In this document: positions 1 to 6,453 of the stretch, in pieces
Position numbering within the stretch: the stretch's first letter is position 1
Layout of the letters: every line of letters starts with the position of its first letter
The notes under the pieces: model-generated
What the model was told of the DNA's origin: nothing
Seen by the model: the letters and a program-made list of their open reading frames with translations, nothing else
Database searches by the model: none
Translations under genes and position numbers: made by a program
Assembly (NCBI GenBank): GCA_024642765.1
Contig: JAHEAM010000135.1
Location: 1-9,062, forward strand
DNA length: 9,062 nucleotides
Direction of reading: 5' to 3'
DNA from: Planctomycetaceae bacterium
Lineage (GTDB): Bacteria; Planctomycetota; Planctomycetia; Pirellulales; Pirellulaceae

Positions 1-1
1 T

Positions 2-946
2 GGGCTGTTGAGTGTTGGTACGCAGCTACCGGTGAATTTTGGGGGCTGCGGTTTGATGGTGGATTCGCCGCGAATTCAAGTGGCAGTGTCGCGTTCGGAG
101 GGGGACGACGAATTTAATGCACCGACGCAATCGATCGAGCGAATTCGCCAGATCGTTGGGCGAACAAGGCTGGCATTGGCTGCCCGGGCAGGGGCCGAAA
201 TGGAATTGCCCGTCAGAATCGTTGTTGGTGAAATGCCAGCGGCGCATTGCGGCTTTGGTTCTGGCACCCAATTGGCATTGGCAATTGGAGTCGGCGTGCA
301 AACGTTATTAACCGACCTACAATTGAGTCCTAGTGAATGGGCTCTAGCATTGGGACGTGGACAACGATCCGCGATTGGGACTTACGGCTTTTTCCACGGC
401 GGATTCTTGATCGACCGTGGATTGGATCAGGCGTCGCCAACTTCGCCGTTAGGGTTGCGGATAGAATTTCCAGATTGGCCGATTGCGATTGTTGAATTTC
501 CAGAGCTTCAAGGGTGGCATGGCATCGAAGAACTCAAAGCGTTTGATAGAATCGTGAGCACTCCGCCACCGGCCAGAAGGATCATGGAGTCGCTCCTGAA
601 TGATGAAATTGTTCCCAGCCTTTTTCAAAGAAACTACTCATGGTTTACCAACTCGATTTTTGAGTTTGGTTGTCGTAGCGGTGATTACTACCGCGAGTTT
701 CAAAAGGGAACCTTTCATAGTTCTCCGGTAGAGAAATTTGTGAGACACATTCGAGATTCTGGTTGGTCGGGAGTACTACAAAGTTCCTGGGGGCCTACTC
801 TGGCGGTTGTGTTAAAGGATGCTAATGATTGGGATGCGTTTCGTCATTCGATTGGTCCTTTGCAAGGTATCGAAACGAGAGTGAATTTGACGCACGCAAA
901 TAATGTTGGATGCCAAATTGAAACACAAAGATTTCCTGTTCCATAA
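2..946 (+). CDS. Beta-ribofuranosylaminobenzene 5'-phosphate (beta-RFAP) synthase family protein, 5' end missing
   Basis: This GHMP-kinase-fold enzyme family condenses a 4-hydroxy- or 4-aminobenzoate with phosphoribosyl pyrophosphate, releasing CO2 and pyrophosphate. It is the first committed step towards tetrahydromethanopterin-type C1 cofactors, in the cytosol. The frame is open to the left edge and its first visible residues, GLLSVG, match the family's N-terminal HFGLL segment, so only a few codons are missing; a TTG at position 8 is probably not the real start. Numbering from the edge (314 residues visible), PAAHCGFGSGTQ (79-90) is the glycine-rich GHMP loop, GRGQRSAIG (118-126) is a conserved family block, and SSWGPT (261-266) is the C-terminal GHMP motif. 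The family is usually about 320-340 residues, so this copy looks complete apart from the edge. pdxJ follows after 13 bases, which suggests co-transcription. In bacteria the family is mostly found in methylotrophs and planctomycetes. The family call is firm; the exact aromatic substrate is not readable. Confidence 0.9.
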   Translation, partial: GLLSVGTQLPVNFGGCGLMVDSPRIQVAVSRSEGDDEFNAPTQSIERIRQIVGRTRLALAARAGAEMELPVRIVVGEMPAAHCGFGSGTQLALAIGVGVQTLLTDLQLSPSEWALALGRGQRSAIGTYGFFHGGFLIDRGLDQASPTSPLGLRIEFPDWPIAIVEFPELQGWHGIEELKAFDRIVSTPPPARRIMESLLNDEIVPSLFQRNYSWFTNSIFEFGCRSGDYYREFQKGTFHSSPVEKFVRHIRDSGWSGVLQSSWGPTLAVVLKDANDWDAFRHSIGPLQGIETRVNLTHANNVGCQIETQRFPVP

Positions 947-959
947 GGTTTGATGAGAG

Positions 960-1697
960 ATGCCAAAATTAGGCGTAAATATTGATCATGTTGCAACGGT
1001 CCGGCAGGCTCGCAAGACTAACGAGCCCGACCCGGTGTGGGCTGCCGCGTTGGCTGAACTGGGCGGTGCCGATCAAATCACAATACATTTGCGCGAGGAC
1101 CGTCGGCATATTCAGGATCGCGATTTGGAAGTGTTGCGCCGTACCGTTAATGTGCCGTTGAATCTAGAATGTGCTGTCAACGATGAAATGCTGGCGATTG
1201 CGATAGCGAATCGACCGGATCAAGTGTGTTTGGTTCCTGAAAAAAGAGAAGAAGTGACGACCGAAGGTGGTCTGGATGTGGCAGGTCAGCTAACGTCAGT
1301 TACGAAAGCTGTTGCGCGACTTTCCGAGTGCGGGATCGCCGTCAGCCTATTCGTTGATCCTTGCCAGGCACAGATTGTCGCAAGTGCAAAAACGGGTGCT
1401 TCAATCGTTGAGTTGCATACAGGATCGTTTGCGCATGCATTCCGATCTTCTGAAATGACGGCTCGGCTCGAGGAAATAAAACGCGCAGCCGTCCAAGCGT
1501 GCCAGCTCAGCATGCGAGTCGACGCTGGTCATGGTTTGACATACAGTAACGTCTCTCTCATCGCTGCCATAAAAGAAATCCACGAACTCAACATTGGTCA
1601 TAGTATTGTTTCCCGCGCCGTTCTCGTCGGGATGGAGCGAGCGGTTCGGGAAATGAAAGAAATTTTGTTGCGCTCGTCTTCGTCGAATGGCAGGTAA
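960..1697 (+). CDS. pdxJ: Pyridoxine 5'-phosphate synthase PdxJ
   Basis: PdxJ closes the ring of vitamin B6: 1-deoxy-D-xylulose 5-phosphate plus 3-amino-2-oxopropyl phosphate gives pyridoxine 5'-phosphate, the last ring-forming step of the DXP-dependent route, in the cytosol. The 245-residue length is normal for this TIM-barrel family. The signature residues are visible in order: LGVNIDHVATVRQAR at the N-terminus (N7, D9, H10, R18), IHLREDRRHI (H43, R45, H50), LNLECA (E70), DAGHGL (H191) and a late IGHSIVSRA phosphate-binding segment. The ATG at 960 gives the canonical N-terminus. The upstream ribosome site is weak (AAGG at 945-948, overlapping the previous stop, and GAGAG at 955-959). The 13-base gap to the upstream beta-RFAP synthase suggests one operon of cofactor genes. 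No frameshift or missing catalytic residue was seen. Confidence 0.97.
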   Translation: MPKLGVNIDHVATVRQARKTNEPDPVWAAALAELGGADQITIHLREDRRHIQDRDLEVLRRTVNVPLNLECAVNDEMLAIAIANRPDQVCLVPEKREEVTTEGGLDVAGQLTSVTKAVARLSECGIAVSLFVDPCQAQIVASAKTGASIVELHTGSFAHAFRSSEMTARLEEIKRAAVQACQLSMRVDAGHGLTYSNVSLIAAIKEIHELNIGHSIVSRAVLVGMERAVREMKEILLRSSSSNGR

Positions 1698-1742
1698 CGG
1701 CTCACGCAACGATGTTGCCGCCGTGCCGCGAATGCGTTGCCT

Positions 1743-1770
1743 TTGAAGAAGTGGTCAAAAACTGTAGAAT
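1743..1770 (+). promoter_or_regulatory. Possible sigma-70-type promoter for the methyltransferase gene
   Basis: TTGAAG (1743-1748) and TAGAAT (1765-1770) are separated by 16 bases and resemble -35 and -10 boxes (4 of 6 and 5 of 6 matches to consensus). Transcription would begin near 1777, just upstream of a purine-rich ribosome site and the GTG at 1803. The placement fits the shorter methyltransferase start and would allow expression independent of pdxJ. Matches of this quality occur by chance, and planctomycete promoters are poorly defined, so this is tentative. Confidence 0.25.
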
Positions 1771-1785
1771 ACGCGCCAGAATTCC

Positions 1786-1796
1786 GGGGAAAGGGA
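1786..1796 (+). promoter_or_regulatory. Ribosome binding site supporting the GTG start at 1803
   Basis: GGGGAAAGGGA lies 6 bases before the in-frame GTG at 1803 and is the best purine-rich Shine-Dalgarno candidate near this gene. The alternative upstream TTG at 1737 has no comparable site. This is why the methyltransferase is started at 1803 here. Confidence 0.5.
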
Positions 1797-1802
1797 AATG
1801 GC

Positions 1803-3479
1803 GTGGCATTAGCAATAAATAAAATCCATCAAGGGGACTGTGTCAACTTGTTGGCGAAAGTCGAGCAAGGTTCCGTTGATTTGGTGTTTGCCGACCCTCC
1901 ATTTAACATTGGATACGAGTACGATGTTTACGACGATTCGAAACAAGCCGAAGACTATTTGAGTTGGTGCCGACAGTGGATTGACGGCGTTTATCGCGCG
2001 CTAAGACCCAACGGGACATTTTGGCTCGCGATAGGCGACGAGTATGCAGCGGAACTGAAAATGGAAGCGCAGAAAGCTGGCTTTCATTGCCGTAGTTGGG
2101 TGATTTGGTATTACACCTTTGGTGTGAATTGCGTTAATGGGTTCAGTCGCTCACACACTCATCTATTTCATTTTGTGAAAGATAAAAAGAACTTCACGTT
2201 CAATCGCATCAATCCACAAATTCGAGTGAAGTCTGCGCGTCAGCTGGTGTATGCCGACAATCGAGCAAACCCAGACGGACGCTTGCCAGACAATACGTGG
2301 ATCACACGGCCGCAGGACGCACCTTTCTTCTTGGGTTTTAGTCCCAGTCACGATACATGGTATTTTGCGCGCGTTGCTGGAACTTTCAAAGAACGCGAGG
2401 GCTTTCATGGTTGTCAGATGCCAGAGCAGTTGCTTGCTCGAATCATACGGAGTTCGAGTCGACCACAAGATTTGGTACTGGATCCGTTTGGTGGTAGTGG
2501 AACGACCATGACTGTCGCGAAAAAGTTGGGACGTAAATGGATTGGTTTGGAACTTTCTGGGGAATACGTCCGTTACATCAACGAGCGATTGGAGAAAACC
2601 GAAGTTGGCGGTGCCATTGATGGTTCCGAGGACCCGATCAAGAGTGCGCCCAGCACTGCGAATGGAAAACGTCGCAAGAAACCGTTTGACGAAAAAACGC
2701 AGAATATTGTCATCAACGCGTACCAGATGGCCGGAAAGGGGTACCCCGTAGACTACCTGTTGTGTGATAAGGAGTTGAACGCTGCCTTTGTAGGCGAATG
2801 TCTTAAACAAGGCATCGGCGGCAACGCCTATGTTTGGAATCGCTACCTTTTGCGACTCCGGAAATCTGGTAGCTTTCCGCAGTCTTCCCAACGTCCGAGT
2901 AGCGTGACGGCAGAACAAATGGATCGATATGGTTTTGCAAGCGAAGTGGCTTGGCGATTATTAGCCATCGATTACCGACGAACACTTGACGATATATTAT
3001 GCTCTCCAGAATTCGCCATCGAATTTGACCAGTTGGCAGCGGAATTCGGTCCCGTGGGCGAGGAAGTCAGTTCGCTAGAATATCGACTAGCAGCACTTTC
3101 GATTCGAAAGCGTTCGCACGCTGCACGTGAGTTGGCACTCAAAAGTTATGGCGACTGGACTAACAAACGCAAGAGGATTCGGAAACTAAGGCTTGGTGAT
3201 TCACTAAGACCGCTCGAGAATCCTGGTGTTTTCGTTTTGTGTTCTGGTGAGGTCGGATTTTACGTGGGGGAAAGCGCAAATATGCGTAGACGCGTAGAAC
3301 AAGCGATGAACAATAGAAATTGGTTAGGCCTTGAGCCCGATTCCGTGGCATTTATCGAAAATGATGGTGGTTTGCCCGAAAAATTCGCGCTTAAGTCGGC
3401 GTTAGCGAAACGCGAAAATCCCTTGTTAAATTGTCGGCTTTTGGTCCACGAATCGGAATTGGTAACGGATCAAATTTAA
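1803..3479 (+). CDS. Orphan beta-class DNA methyltransferase with a C-terminal GIY-YIG-like domain
   Basis: This predicted S-adenosylmethionine-dependent amino-methyltransferase acts on adenine N6 or cytosine N4 in DNA. Numbering from GTG 1803 (558 residues): the N-terminal segment INKIHQGDC leads to catalytic motif IV, ADPPFNIGY (D31-P-P-F34). The AdoMet-binding motif I, DPFGGSGTT, comes later (227-235). The order IV then I defines the beta class, and the stretch between them should hold the target-recognition region. After a charged linker (about 265-292) comes an unrecognised, mainly helical middle region (about 293-465). Residues 475-543 resemble GIY-YIG: GVF (475-477), YVG (487-489), SANMRRRV with R497, and a terminal NPLLN. 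However, the first Tyr is Phe and the catalytic Glu position holds K531, so nuclease activity is doubtful. An in-frame TTG at 1737 would add 22 residues before the conserved start. No restriction gene is adjacent, which suggests an orphan enzyme. Methyltransferase call strong; base and target site unknown. Confidence 0.9.
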   Translation: MALAINKIHQGDCVNLLAKVEQGSVDLVFADPPFNIGYEYDVYDDSKQAEDYLSWCRQWIDGVYRALRPNGTFWLAIGDEYAAELKMEAQKAGFHCRSWVIWYYTFGVNCVNGFSRSHTHLFHFVKDKKNFTFNRINPQIRVKSARQLVYADNRANPDGRLPDNTWITRPQDAPFFLGFSPSHDTWYFARVAGTFKEREGFHGCQMPEQLLARIIRSSSRPQDLVLDPFGGSGTTMTVAKKLGRKWIGLELSGEYVRYINERLEKTEVGGAIDGSEDPIKSAPSTANGKRRKKPFDEKTQNIVINAYQMAGKGYPVDYLLCDKELNAAFVGECLKQGIGGNAYVWNRYLLRLRKSGSFPQSSQRPSSVTAEQMDRYGFASEVAWRLLAIDYRRTLDDILCSPEFAIEFDQLAAEFGPVGEEVSSLEYRLAALSIRKRSHAARELALKSYGDWTNKRKRIRKLRLGDSLRPLENPGVFVLCSGEVGFYVGESANMRRRVEQAMNNRNWLGLEPDSVAFIENDGGLPEKFALKSALAKRENPLLNCRLLVHESELVTDQI

Positions 3480-3544
3480 CCGCGACGTTTCCTAGCATAG
3501 ATTTTGAACGATAGAACAAGACGCGACGCAGCAGAGACGCCGTT

Positions 3545-3567
3545 TCGAATTATAGGCGTTAATTCGA
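3545..3567. repeat. Perfect 8-bp inverted repeat between convergent genes
   Basis: TCGAATTA (3545-3552) and TAATTCGA (3560-3567) form a perfect 8-bp stem around a 7-base loop. The right arm overlaps the TAA stop codon of the minus-strand exported-protein gene. It sits in the 79-base gap between convergent genes, where a shared terminator would be expected, but the stem is AT-rich and no clear T-run follows on either strand. It may therefore be only a weak or factor-dependent terminator, or a chance palindrome. Confidence 0.35.
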
Positions 3568-6087
3568 GGGTGAATCGAGTGACGGTTTGGCGTCGTTGGA
3601 ACCTGGTTGAACGCCTGTCCCAATAGGCGGCTCTTGGTTTGGCGACGGATCTTTTGAGTCCTTCAACTTTTTGACTTCCAGGTAATCTTGAATTGCTGGT
3701 GTGTCGACCGTCAATTGTGAGAGCGTGGGTGAATTGACTTGTTTCCAGCCGACGTAAAGCCAGCCGCCCTCGGTTCGCAACTCAACAAGTTGAAATTGTT
3801 TCGCGATTTCGGAATTTTTGAGGCCTTCAAGTTGGTCTATTGGCAATAGGTTGTTGGGCAGCTCCACGCCATCGATACCGTCGTCTTCAGCAGGCGGTGC
3901 GGCAAGTTTGTCCAGCTTTTTGCCATTGTCTTCGTTTGGCTCCTGGGTTTTATCGGCATTCAATTGGCGTTCCAGAAACGTTTTGAAACTTATGTCTTTG
4001 GCACTCTTTTGGCCAGGTTCAAAAAACTCAACGTTGGTATCGCCATCACGGACCAAATACAATTTATTATTGTGTCGAACGACTTGAAATGTGACGCGAA
4101 TGATCAAAGGAGTACGAATGCTGTTGGCGTCTTGGGTGAATCGTTCGCCGACAATTCCGAAACGAATCCGATTGTCCTCGAATTCAACACGAAACGGCTG
4201 AACGCGAGCAAAGGTAATAGACCATTCTTCTTTTTGATTTTCGTCGCCAAACGCCTCGGGTCGTTTACCGAGAAACTTTTCGGCTTGGTCGGCAAGTTCC
4301 TTGTTGGATCTTGTTCGGCCTACGAGTAATGAATCTACGTAATTGACCAACATGGATTCATGAACTCGCACATAGACATCGGCATCCACCCGGGCGGCGG
4401 ACGGATATGTTGGCGCTGCGAGATGGAACGAATCAACCTTGTGCGATAGAGCTTCGATGCGATCCGAGTGGCTCAAAGCATAAACACTTGGGAACATCCC
4501 ACGGTATTGATTGAGCCTGCCGATATTTTCGCCAATTTGGTCAACGCCCTTTTCTAAAGCCACATCTGTCTGTTGTTGAAATTCGTCCCGGATTTTGATT
4601 TCGGTTCGGGCGGCGGCAATGCCCTCGGTACGAATTTTGTCGCGGGAAAATTGCTTCTGCGCTATCCGCTGAGCGATTCGTAAATTCAAATCAACGTATT
4701 TGAAGAACGACTGAAGGTTGGCGGATACATAAGGATCGGTTGCATAAAAGCCCCCAAAGTTACCATACAAATTGCGACGACCATCGAATTGCCCAGTTGA
4801 TCCAGCGTAGGCAGTTATTCGGCCTTGGCGCGTATAAGTGTCCGAATTGACTTGGCCGCGAAGATGTATGCTGGCACTGACTTGATAGGGATCGGGAATC
4901 AGCTCCAAACTGGCGTTAGTTTGCGTATACGCATTTCCTTGGATGTATCGCCCCAGAATGGTTTCTGAAACGGGACGGTTTTGCGAGTCGTTGCGTGAAA
5001 TTTGTGCCGAGACAAAGCTACCTTGAACGATGACGATTGAATTCGGCAACGAGTACTGACGACGTATCGCTGTAACGAGTTGAGGGTGTTGCAAGGTGCT
5101 TTCGAGATAGCCGAGGGCGTCGCCGACTTCGGCAACAGCACCGCGATCGTTCGACGCTTGAATCTTGGGATACTGCTCTGCGATGATTGCAATTTTCTTG
5201 TTGATCAAATCCTTTAAGTTTTTATCGGTGCAGTAAGTTAATAGGCGAACAAATCGGTCAAGAGCGCTGCGTGCAGAAGCATAATGCACGTCTAACCGCT
5301 CCTTTGTTTGTTCCGATTCAAACGCACGATTGGTCTCGAATAGTGCACGGAGCTTTTCCATGCGAGCGGTGTTACGTGCTTTTTCCTGTTCGACTTGCTG
5401 TTGCAAAAGTTCTTGTTTTAGAACTTCATCAATCTCTTGGTTTTTTTTGTCTTCAAGTGATTCCTTGCCAGTGTCTTCTGCCGGCTCCCGCTGAGTCGGG
5501 ACGAATGACTCTTCTGGGGCAGGGATAATAGCGGCAATATCCAAATCTTGAAGCAGTACGATAGTTGAATCGATTTTTAGATTCTTAAAAAGCTGTTCGT
5601 TTTCGCTGGAACTGTTCTGACGTCCGTATTCAATCTTCAACAATTCGAGGAAGTAAATTGCTTCTTGACGATAGGGTTCCAATTCTTTGGCAGAGACAGG
5701 ATGGAACTCATTAGTCGCTCGATTTTGAAGATAGTCCGCAATGTCGATCGTTTCGCAAGACCTTAAGTGGTGAATGTGCTCACGCAACGATTCACGTACG
5801 TCAACGAATGCGGGATGATTGAGGCCGGGTGTGTCTTGTTCGAAACGAGACAATATATTGTTTAGCATCTCAAGGTTTGCACGATCGCCTTTGGCGGATT
5901 CAGTCTCGAGGACGTTGAGCATCAAAGCACTGCGCCATCGCATGGCGTTTTCATCAACGCCGATCCAATTAGACATGCGTTTTACAGACAACTGCAAACG
6001 ATCAGCAGTATCCGAGGCTTCGACCTTAGAACTGTTAGACAATATGAAAAACGTGAAGGTGAAAAAAAGAAAAGTTTTAAGGTACAT
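3559..6087 (-). CDS. Large exported protein of unknown function, planctomycete type
   Basis: I cannot assign a function. The ATG at 6087 gives 842 residues beginning with a clear signal peptide: MYLK, a Phe/Leu/Thr-rich hydrophobic core (about 5-16) and a plausible signal peptidase I site after VEA (22-24). A TTG at 6114 would add nine polar residues before the signal peptide and is less likely. After the signal comes a helical region (about 25-195), then an acidic, Gln/Glu-rich stretch with heptad-like coiled-coil character (about 200-290). Next is a beta-rich central part containing ILGRYIQGNAYTQTNASLEL and a run of alternating polar/hydrophobic segments (about 350-470), more helices, another beta-rich region (about 610-700) and a disordered Pro/Asn/Ser/Asp-rich tail. 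The central pattern resembles secreted proteins I associate with planctomycetes, but that rests on memory, not a search. Only one predicted membrane segment, the signal peptide, so periplasmic or surface location is likely. It is convergent with the methyltransferase gene and appears monocistronic. Confidence 0.85.
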   Translation of the reverse strand: MYLKTFLFFTFTFFILSNSSKVEASDTADRLQLSVKRMSNWIGVDENAMRWRSALMLNVLETESAKGDRANLEMLNNILSRFEQDTPGLNHPAFVDVRESLREHIHHLRSCETIDIADYLQNRATNEFHPVSAKELEPYRQEAIYFLELLKIEYGRQNSSSENEQLFKNLKIDSTIVLLQDLDIAAIIPAPEESFVPTQREPAEDTGKESLEDKKNQEIDEVLKQELLQQQVEQEKARNTARMEKLRALFETNRAFESEQTKERLDVHYASARSALDRFVRLLTYCTDKNLKDLINKKIAIIAEQYPKIQASNDRGAVAEVGDALGYLESTLQHPQLVTAIRRQYSLPNSIVIVQGSFVSAQISRNDSQNRPVSETILGRYIQGNAYTQTNASLELIPDPYQVSASIHLRGQVNSDTYTRQGRITAYAGSTGQFDGRRNLYGNFGGFYATDPYVSANLQSFFKYVDLNLRIAQRIAQKQFSRDKIRTEGIAAARTEIKIRDEFQQQTDVALEKGVDQIGENIGRLNQYRGMFPSVYALSHSDRIEALSHKVDSFHLAAPTYPSAARVDADVYVRVHESMLVNYVDSLLVGRTRSNKELADQAEKFLGKRPEAFGDENQKEEWSITFARVQPFRVEFEDNRIRFGIVGERFTQDANSIRTPLIIRVTFQVVRHNNKLYLVRDGDTNVEFFEPGQKSAKDISFKTFLERQLNADKTQEPNEDNGKKLDKLAAPPAEDDGIDGVELPNNLLPIDQLEGLKNSEIAKQFQLVELRTEGGWLYVGWKQVNSPTLSQLTVDTPAIQDYLEVKKLKDSKDPSPNQEPPIGTGVQPGSNDAKPSLDSPSN

Positions 6088-6147
6088 ACTAAGTTGACTA
6101 TTCGTAGGGTTCAAAAAGGAATTGTTTCTTGGTCAAGGGCGGCGTTT

Positions 6148-6170
6148 GAGGGACCGCTCGACGGACCCTC
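6148..6170. repeat. Imperfect inverted repeat, 8-bp arms
   Basis: GAGGGACC (6148-6155) and GGACCCTC (6163-6170) pair in seven of eight positions, with one A-A mismatch, around a 7-base loop. It lies about 60-80 bases upstream of the ATG of the exported-protein gene, so it would fall in the 5' leader or promoter of that minus-strand gene. It could be an operator or an RNA hairpin in the leader. Confidence 0.4.
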
Positions 6171-6179
6171 TATGATACT

Positions 6180-6214
6180 AAATGGAATTCGAGCCGTTGC
6201 AAAAAATTCCATTT
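6180..6214. repeat. Perfect 10-bp inverted repeat in the divergent promoter region
   Basis: AAATGGAATT (6180-6189) and AATTCCATTT (6205-6214) are exact reverse complements separated by 15 bases. Arm centres are 25 bases apart, roughly two and a half helical turns. The GC-poor arms with long loop and no following T-run argue against an intrinsic terminator. An operator for a dimeric regulator of one or both divergent genes is a reasonable alternative. Confidence 0.5.
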
Positions 6215-6223
6215 CAACCTCTT

Positions 6224-6239
6224 GATTCTTAAGAGAATC
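6224..6239. repeat. Short perfect palindrome, 6-bp arms
   Basis: GATTCT (6224-6229) and AGAATC (6234-6239) flank the 4-base loop TAAG. It follows the 10-bp inverted repeat by only nine bases, so three dyad elements lie within 92 bases of each other. A single short palindrome like this could occur by chance; the clustering is what makes it worth recording. Confidence 0.35.
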
Positions 6240-6267
6240 GGAGGATGTAGGGGGTAAGATACATTTT

Positions 6268-6281
6268 GTACGACCCCTGCA
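6268..6281 (+). repeat. 14-bp direct repeat, copy 1
   Basis: GTACGACCCCTGCA here matches GTCCGACCCCTGCA at 6365-6378 in 13 of 14 positions, with 97 bases between equivalent points. Flanking bases do not match, so this is a confined motif rather than the edge of a longer duplication. Both copies lie upstream of the TerB-like gene and could be binding sites for one regulator. Confidence 0.4.
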
Positions 6282-6364
6282 TTCGGGGCAACGGTCAAAC
6301 GTTTCGCGATGGATTCCAAAATGTCGCAGGAACAAAGGCTGTGGGCGGGGCGAAACTTTGAGCC

Positions 6365-6378
6365 GTCCGACCCCTGCA
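6365..6378 (+). repeat. 14-bp direct repeat, copy 2
   Basis: GTCCGACCCCTGCA is the second copy of the motif at 6268-6281. It ends 8 bases before the first of two TAAAAT hexamers (6387-6392, 6397-6402). It would therefore overlap the -35 area of any promoter using them, the position expected of an activator or repressor site. Confidence 0.4.
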
Positions 6379-6437
6379 AACAGCCCTAAAATGCTGTAAA
6401 ATCTCTGTTTGGCAACAGGCCGGTGTCTCGCAACCCT

Positions 6438-6445
6438 AGGTAGGA
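6438..6445 (+). promoter_or_regulatory. Ribosome binding site for the TerB-like gene
   Basis: AGGTAGGA lies 8 bases before the ATG at 6454 and is the best Shine-Dalgarno match near this gene. It decides in favour of ATG 6454 over the in-frame TTG at 6409, which sits inside a small hairpin (CTGTT/AACAG, 6405-6418) and has no ribosome site. Confidence 0.55.
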
Positions 6446-6453
6446 ATAGCGGA

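Larger units (their letters stand above)
6088..6453. other. Divergent intergenic region, repeat-rich, no supported gene
   Basis: These 366 bases separate the minus-strand exported-protein gene from the plus-strand TerB-like gene, so promoters for both should lie here. I see no convincing protein-coding gene. The region holds three inverted repeats (6148-6170, 6180-6214, 6224-6239), one 14-bp direct repeat (6268-6281 and 6365-6378, one mismatch) and a small hairpin at 6405-6418. Possible minus-strand boxes are TATCAT (complement of 6172-6177) and TTGCAA (6197-6202), with a rather long 19-base spacer. Possible plus-strand -10 boxes are the two TAAAAT hexamers at 6387-6392 and 6397-6402, without a good -35. 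An unannotated small RNA is possible but cannot be shown from sequence alone. Confidence 0.6.

Noticed and set aside
2163..2918. Long antisense open frame (251 codons) opposite the methyltransferase gene
   Set aside because: It lies fully within the methyltransferase coding region, which has clear motifs in its own frame. The antisense translation shows no recognisable domain and has no ribosome site.
1803..3479. Complete restriction-modification system
   Set aside because: Only a methyltransferase is present. The neighbouring genes are pdxJ and an exported protein, and the fused nuclease-like domain lacks the catalytic Glu by my alignment, so I do not claim restriction activity.
6111..6335. 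Minus-strand 74-codon frame with a CPECRGRTKC stretch, ending where the exported-protein gene could start
   Set aside because: The Cys pair looks zinc-finger-like, but the frame starts at a TTG without a ribosome site, runs through the dyad repeats, and has low-complexity, non-family-like composition. Its overlap with TTG 6114 matters only if that unlikely start is used.
6170..6379. Second minus-strand frame of 69 codons in the same intergenic region
   Set aside because: It overlaps the previous frame and the repeats, has no ribosome site and no recognisable features.
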